From Patescibacteria group bacterium (GTDB lineage: Bacteria > Patescibacteriota > Minisyncoccia > Phycocordibacterales > UBA9973), in assembly GCA_019750345.1 (NCBI GenBank), contig JAIEON010000098.1, positions 1 to 6,500 of the forward strand: a stretch of 6,500 nucleotides of DNA, given 5' to 3'. Positions within the stretch are counted from its first letter, which is position 1; every line of letters starts with the position of its first letter. Below, in pieces: positions 4,574 through 6,500 of the stretch. A program made the translations under genes and the position numbers. The notes below the pieces were generated by a model. The model worked only from the letters and a program-made list of their open reading frames with translations. It ran no database searches and had not been told where the DNA came from.

Positions 4574-5917
4574 TTATTGTGGATCAAAGATACTTGCGGC
4601 AAGAATTTCTTCATTCAGTATTCGTGCAATACGATCTGCGCCGTAGACTGAAGTAAGAATTCCAACACCATTACATCCCAAATTATAAAGTAGTCGTCGA
4701 TTTTTTCTTTCATGACCAACAAGTCGTACCCAGCTTTTGGTATACCCCATCAACCCATGCCAATAAAAATCCATATGAGGAGAATGCTTGTAGTGCCGAG
4801 AAGCAAATGTTGCAATTCTATCACTTACTTCCATCGGATATTCTTTGTTGGCATCATAGGTTGCCCTATCAGGTAAATATACTTCTGGCCCACCTATACA
4901 AGTAAGATTATATGCAGTACTGTTAACTCCATTTTCATATGGTCTTCGCGTGGTGTAAAAGTAAGGATTAGATTCATTCATGCCCTCATGCGAATAAATA
5001 CTTGCGAATGGTGCTTTGGTTAATGGCTCTTTATATCCAGCCATATACCCCACCACACCCTGCACTTCGTGATGAAATGCTGTATCAATATCTTCTCCAT
5101 GAGGATTACTAATTTCAATTGATTCAAACCCATTGGTGCATAACACTATTTGAGAACCTGTTACAGTATTAATTCCTGCATGAAGCAATACCTCATCTTT
5201 CCCTAGTACTACTTTTGATACAGCAGTATGTTCACACAACGTAAATCGATCTGGATAGATGGAGAGCAAATATCCAACGAGCTCTTCTGAAAACATCGCA
5301 CTATTCATACAACCCGAAAGAAATGGTATTGCAGCGATAAATTGAGTATCATCTGTTTCTAGTACGGACAAAATATTTTCTTGAGATACTACTAAGATAT
5401 ATGGAATTAATTCATGAGGAATAGTTAGATATCCTGCCCACTCTTTAGCAACCAACATTGGTCGTACTCGAAGTCCGGCCAACGCTTTCTTTTGCATGTC
5501 GGATAAATATTTTATAACCTGATCCTCACGTGACAACCCATCGTGACCGATAAATTGTGAAAAAGGTGTAGTGAGTTGTGCTTGCACAAAAATAGATTCC
5601 AATAGTATTCGAGCATCTTCTTCTATAGCTTTGTGTGCTGCCGTAGTTCGTACAATACCGTAACGCTCTGCGAGTTCAGTAAATGTTTTTTCAAAATAGC
5701 TGGTGATCTGTCCAGCGTTATGCCCAGTCGCAGCATGAGCAACTTTCCCCGCTTCGAGTAACACGACGCTATGAGTTGTCTTGGTTAGTATAAAAAATGC
5801 AGTACTAATTCCTGCAATACCACCACCTACAATAATTGTATCGGCAGAAAGATTTTGAGACAGTGGCTCAATAGGACGAGTACGATTGAGTTGCGCAAGC
5901 CATGGTGAATGATTCAT
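4574..5917 (-). CDS. FAD-dependent oxidoreductase, DAO family
   Basis: A 447-residue flavoprotein of the D-amino-acid-oxidase/glycine-oxidase superfamily, which oxidises amine or hydroxy-acid groups using bound FAD. The N-terminal Rossmann motif IIVGGGIAGISTAFF (about 28-42) binds the ADP part, and E55 in VVLLEAG is the usual ribose-binding acid. AATGHNAGQI (62-71) matches the ATGRNGGQ-type FAD loop of putrescine/glycine-oxidase-like members. WHGLMGYT (386-393) and LYNLGCNGVGI (410-420) form the C-terminal FAD-contact region. There is no signal peptide or membrane segment, so it is cytoplasmic. The length fits a single DAO domain. Residues HEVQGVVGYMAGY lie in the substrate domain but do not identify a substrate. 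No amino-acid or polyamine pathway gene is nearby. ATG at 5915-5917 is seven bases after an extended -10 box. The fold is clear; substrate and pathway are unknown. Confidence 0.9.
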   Translation of the reverse strand: MNHSPWLAQLNRTRPIEPLSQNLSADTIIVGGGIAGISTAFFILTKTTHSVVLLEAGKVAHAATGHNAGQITSYFEKTFTELAERYGIVRTTAAHKAIEEDARILLESIFVQAQLTTPFSQFIGHDGLSREDQVIKYLSDMQKKALAGLRVRPMLVAKEWAGYLTIPHELIPYILVVSQENILSVLETDDTQFIAAIPFLSGCMNSAMFSEELVGYLLSIYPDRFTLCEHTAVSKVVLGKDEVLLHAGINTVTGSQIVLCTNGFESIEISNPHGEDIDTAFHHEVQGVVGYMAGYKEPLTKAPFASIYSHEGMNESNPYFYTTRRPYENGVNSTAYNLTCIGGPEVYLPDRATYDANKEYPMEVSDRIATFASRHYKHSPHMDFYWHGLMGYTKSWVRLVGHERKNRRLLYNLGCNGVGILTSVYGADRIARILNEEILAASIFDPQ

Positions 5918-5924
5918 TGGCAGT

Positions 5925-5933
5925 AGTATAGCA
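5925..5933 (-). promoter_or_regulatory. Extended -10 promoter of the oxidoreductase gene
   Basis: TGCTATACT on the minus strand is an extended -10 box followed by seven bases and the ATG, so the mRNA should start at or next to the start codon. No strong -35 is seen, as expected for extended -10 promoters. It occupies the 40-base gap after the pilin gene, in which no terminator is visible, so read-through from that gene could also occur. Confidence 0.6.
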
Positions 5934-5957
5934 AATCAATAATACTTTCTTACTGAA

Positions 5958-6455
5958 TTATTTACAGGTGTATCCTCCTTCACCAGGAGCAATAAACAGT
6001 TTGGCCGCCCATCCACCGGATTCTTTGTAGTAAATAAGAGCAGGACCATTTGCATAGCAATAATATCTGTATGCGTATTGATTACTTGTTCCATCACCAG
6101 TCATATCATTAATAGGGTCCACTGGGACCTTTTTTATATATCCGGCTGTTTCGAGAAACCCCATGAATCCTCCTTGAGAACTGGATTCCCATCCTCCCGC
6201 ATCATTTGCTGAGTATGTTCCATATGCTGGTCCACAGGTGGTACCACCAGTAGAACCAGGAACGCATCCATAGTCACTATGGTACATGACAAGTGCAGTA
6301 CGAATAGTTTGCATATCAGCCAAACGTCTTGCATCACGAGCTTTTGCACGTGAAGTATTTAAACTTGCTAATACAACTGCTGCGAGAATACCGATAATCG
6401 CAATAACAACAAGGAGTTCGATAAGGGTGAAGCCTTTCTTAAACGAGTGGTTCAT
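5958..6455 (-). CDS. Type IV pilin-like / pseudopilin protein
   Basis: A 165-residue prepilin: the leader MNHSFKKG is followed by FTLIELLVVIAIIGILAAVVLASL, the class III signal with cleavage after Gly8. Phe becomes residue 1 and Glu is at mature position 5, needed for assembly. The hydrophobic N-terminal helix anchors it in the membrane before PilD-type processing. Next comes the usual amphipathic helix (KARDARRLADMQTIRTALVMYHSDYG), then a Gly/Ser/Tyr-rich globular part. Four cysteines (GCVPG, TTCG, YYCY and the terminal YTCK) could make two disulfides. VPVDPINDMTGDG resembles the calcium-binding type pseudopilin loop, though I cannot confirm binding. ATG at 6453-6455 is preferred; a TTG two codons earlier (6459-6461) lies too near the -10 box. 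No pilus assembly genes are in the window, so major pilin, pseudopilin or DNA-uptake role stays open. Confidence 0.92.
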   Translation of the reverse strand: MNHSFKKGFTLIELLVVIAIIGILAAVVLASLNTSRAKARDARRLADMQTIRTALVMYHSDYGCVPGSTGGTTCGPAYGTYSANDAGGWESSSQGGFMGFLETAGYIKKVPVDPINDMTGDGTSNQYAYRYYCYANGPALIYYKESGGWAAKLFIAPGEGGYTCK

Positions 6456-6463
6456 ATTCAAAA

Positions 6464-6472
6464 ATTATAGCA
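6464..6472 (-). promoter_or_regulatory. Extended -10 promoter of the pilin gene
   Basis: TGCTATAAT on the minus strand is a perfect -10 hexamer with a TGn extension, followed by eight bases and the ATG at 6455. Transcription should start at or next to the start codon. The -35 region, at about 6487-6492, is AT-rich without a clear match. Confidence 0.68.
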
Positions 6473-6500
6473 TTTTATAAAAAATAAATATGACTATTTA

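Noticed and set aside
4578..4586. Second DnaA-box-like sequence TGTGGATCA
   Set aside because: It has one mismatch and encodes the last residues and approach to the stop codon of the oxidoreductase, so no array or origin is supported.
6456..6461. TTG start two codons upstream of the pilin ATG
   Set aside because: It lies only two bases past the -10 box, before the likely transcription start; ATG at 6453-6455 gives the normal short prepilin leader.

Overview
The window looks like part of a Candidate Phyla Radiation (Patescibacteria, probably Parcubacteria-like) chromosome. This rests on gene content and style: moderately AT-rich DNA, short proteins, a shortened SecA, a lone type IV prepilin, a small signal-bearing lysozyme-fold protein, a tiny lysine-rich histone-H1-like protein, few convincing Shine-Dalgarno sequences, and short intergenic gaps with rho-independent hairpins. 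No marker here fixes the lineage more precisely. All genes read through with the standard bacterial code, with TAA or TAG stops. I see no phage, transposon, CRISPR, tRNA or rRNA.

Layout. On the plus strand are the 3' end of dnaE (1-366) and an unrecognised basic 121-residue protein with its own promoter (430-795). From 796 on, everything known is on the minus strand. Two terminator hairpins (805-832 and 845-876) lie at the convergent junction. Next come a secreted lysozyme/glucosaminidase-like protein (899-1486) with a long structured leader and two tandem promoters, secA (1756-4077), a 58-residue lysine-rich DNA-binding-type protein (4194-4370), an FAD-dependent oxidoreductase of the DAO family (4574-5917), and a type IV pilin-like protein (5958-6455).

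How they relate. The minus-strand genes look like separate transcription units rather than one operon: secA, the H1-like gene and the oxidoreductase are each followed by a hairpin, and each gene has its own promoter candidate. SecA, the signal-peptide hydrolase and the prepilin all concern export and the cell surface. DnaE and the H1-like protein concern DNA. The oxidoreductase has no obvious pathway partner here.

Most notable are two promoter styles. secA, the oxidoreductase and the pilin gene have an extended -10 box only 7-8 bases before ATG, which implies leaderless mRNA. The hydrolase and H1-like genes have -35/-10 promoters and leaders of about 80-120 bases that fold into several perfect or near-perfect stems. 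The hydrolase leader is the best candidate for an undescribed element, but it is only a candidate. SecA also lacks about half of the segment that normally forms the helical wing domain and carries an acidic insert before its DEVD box.
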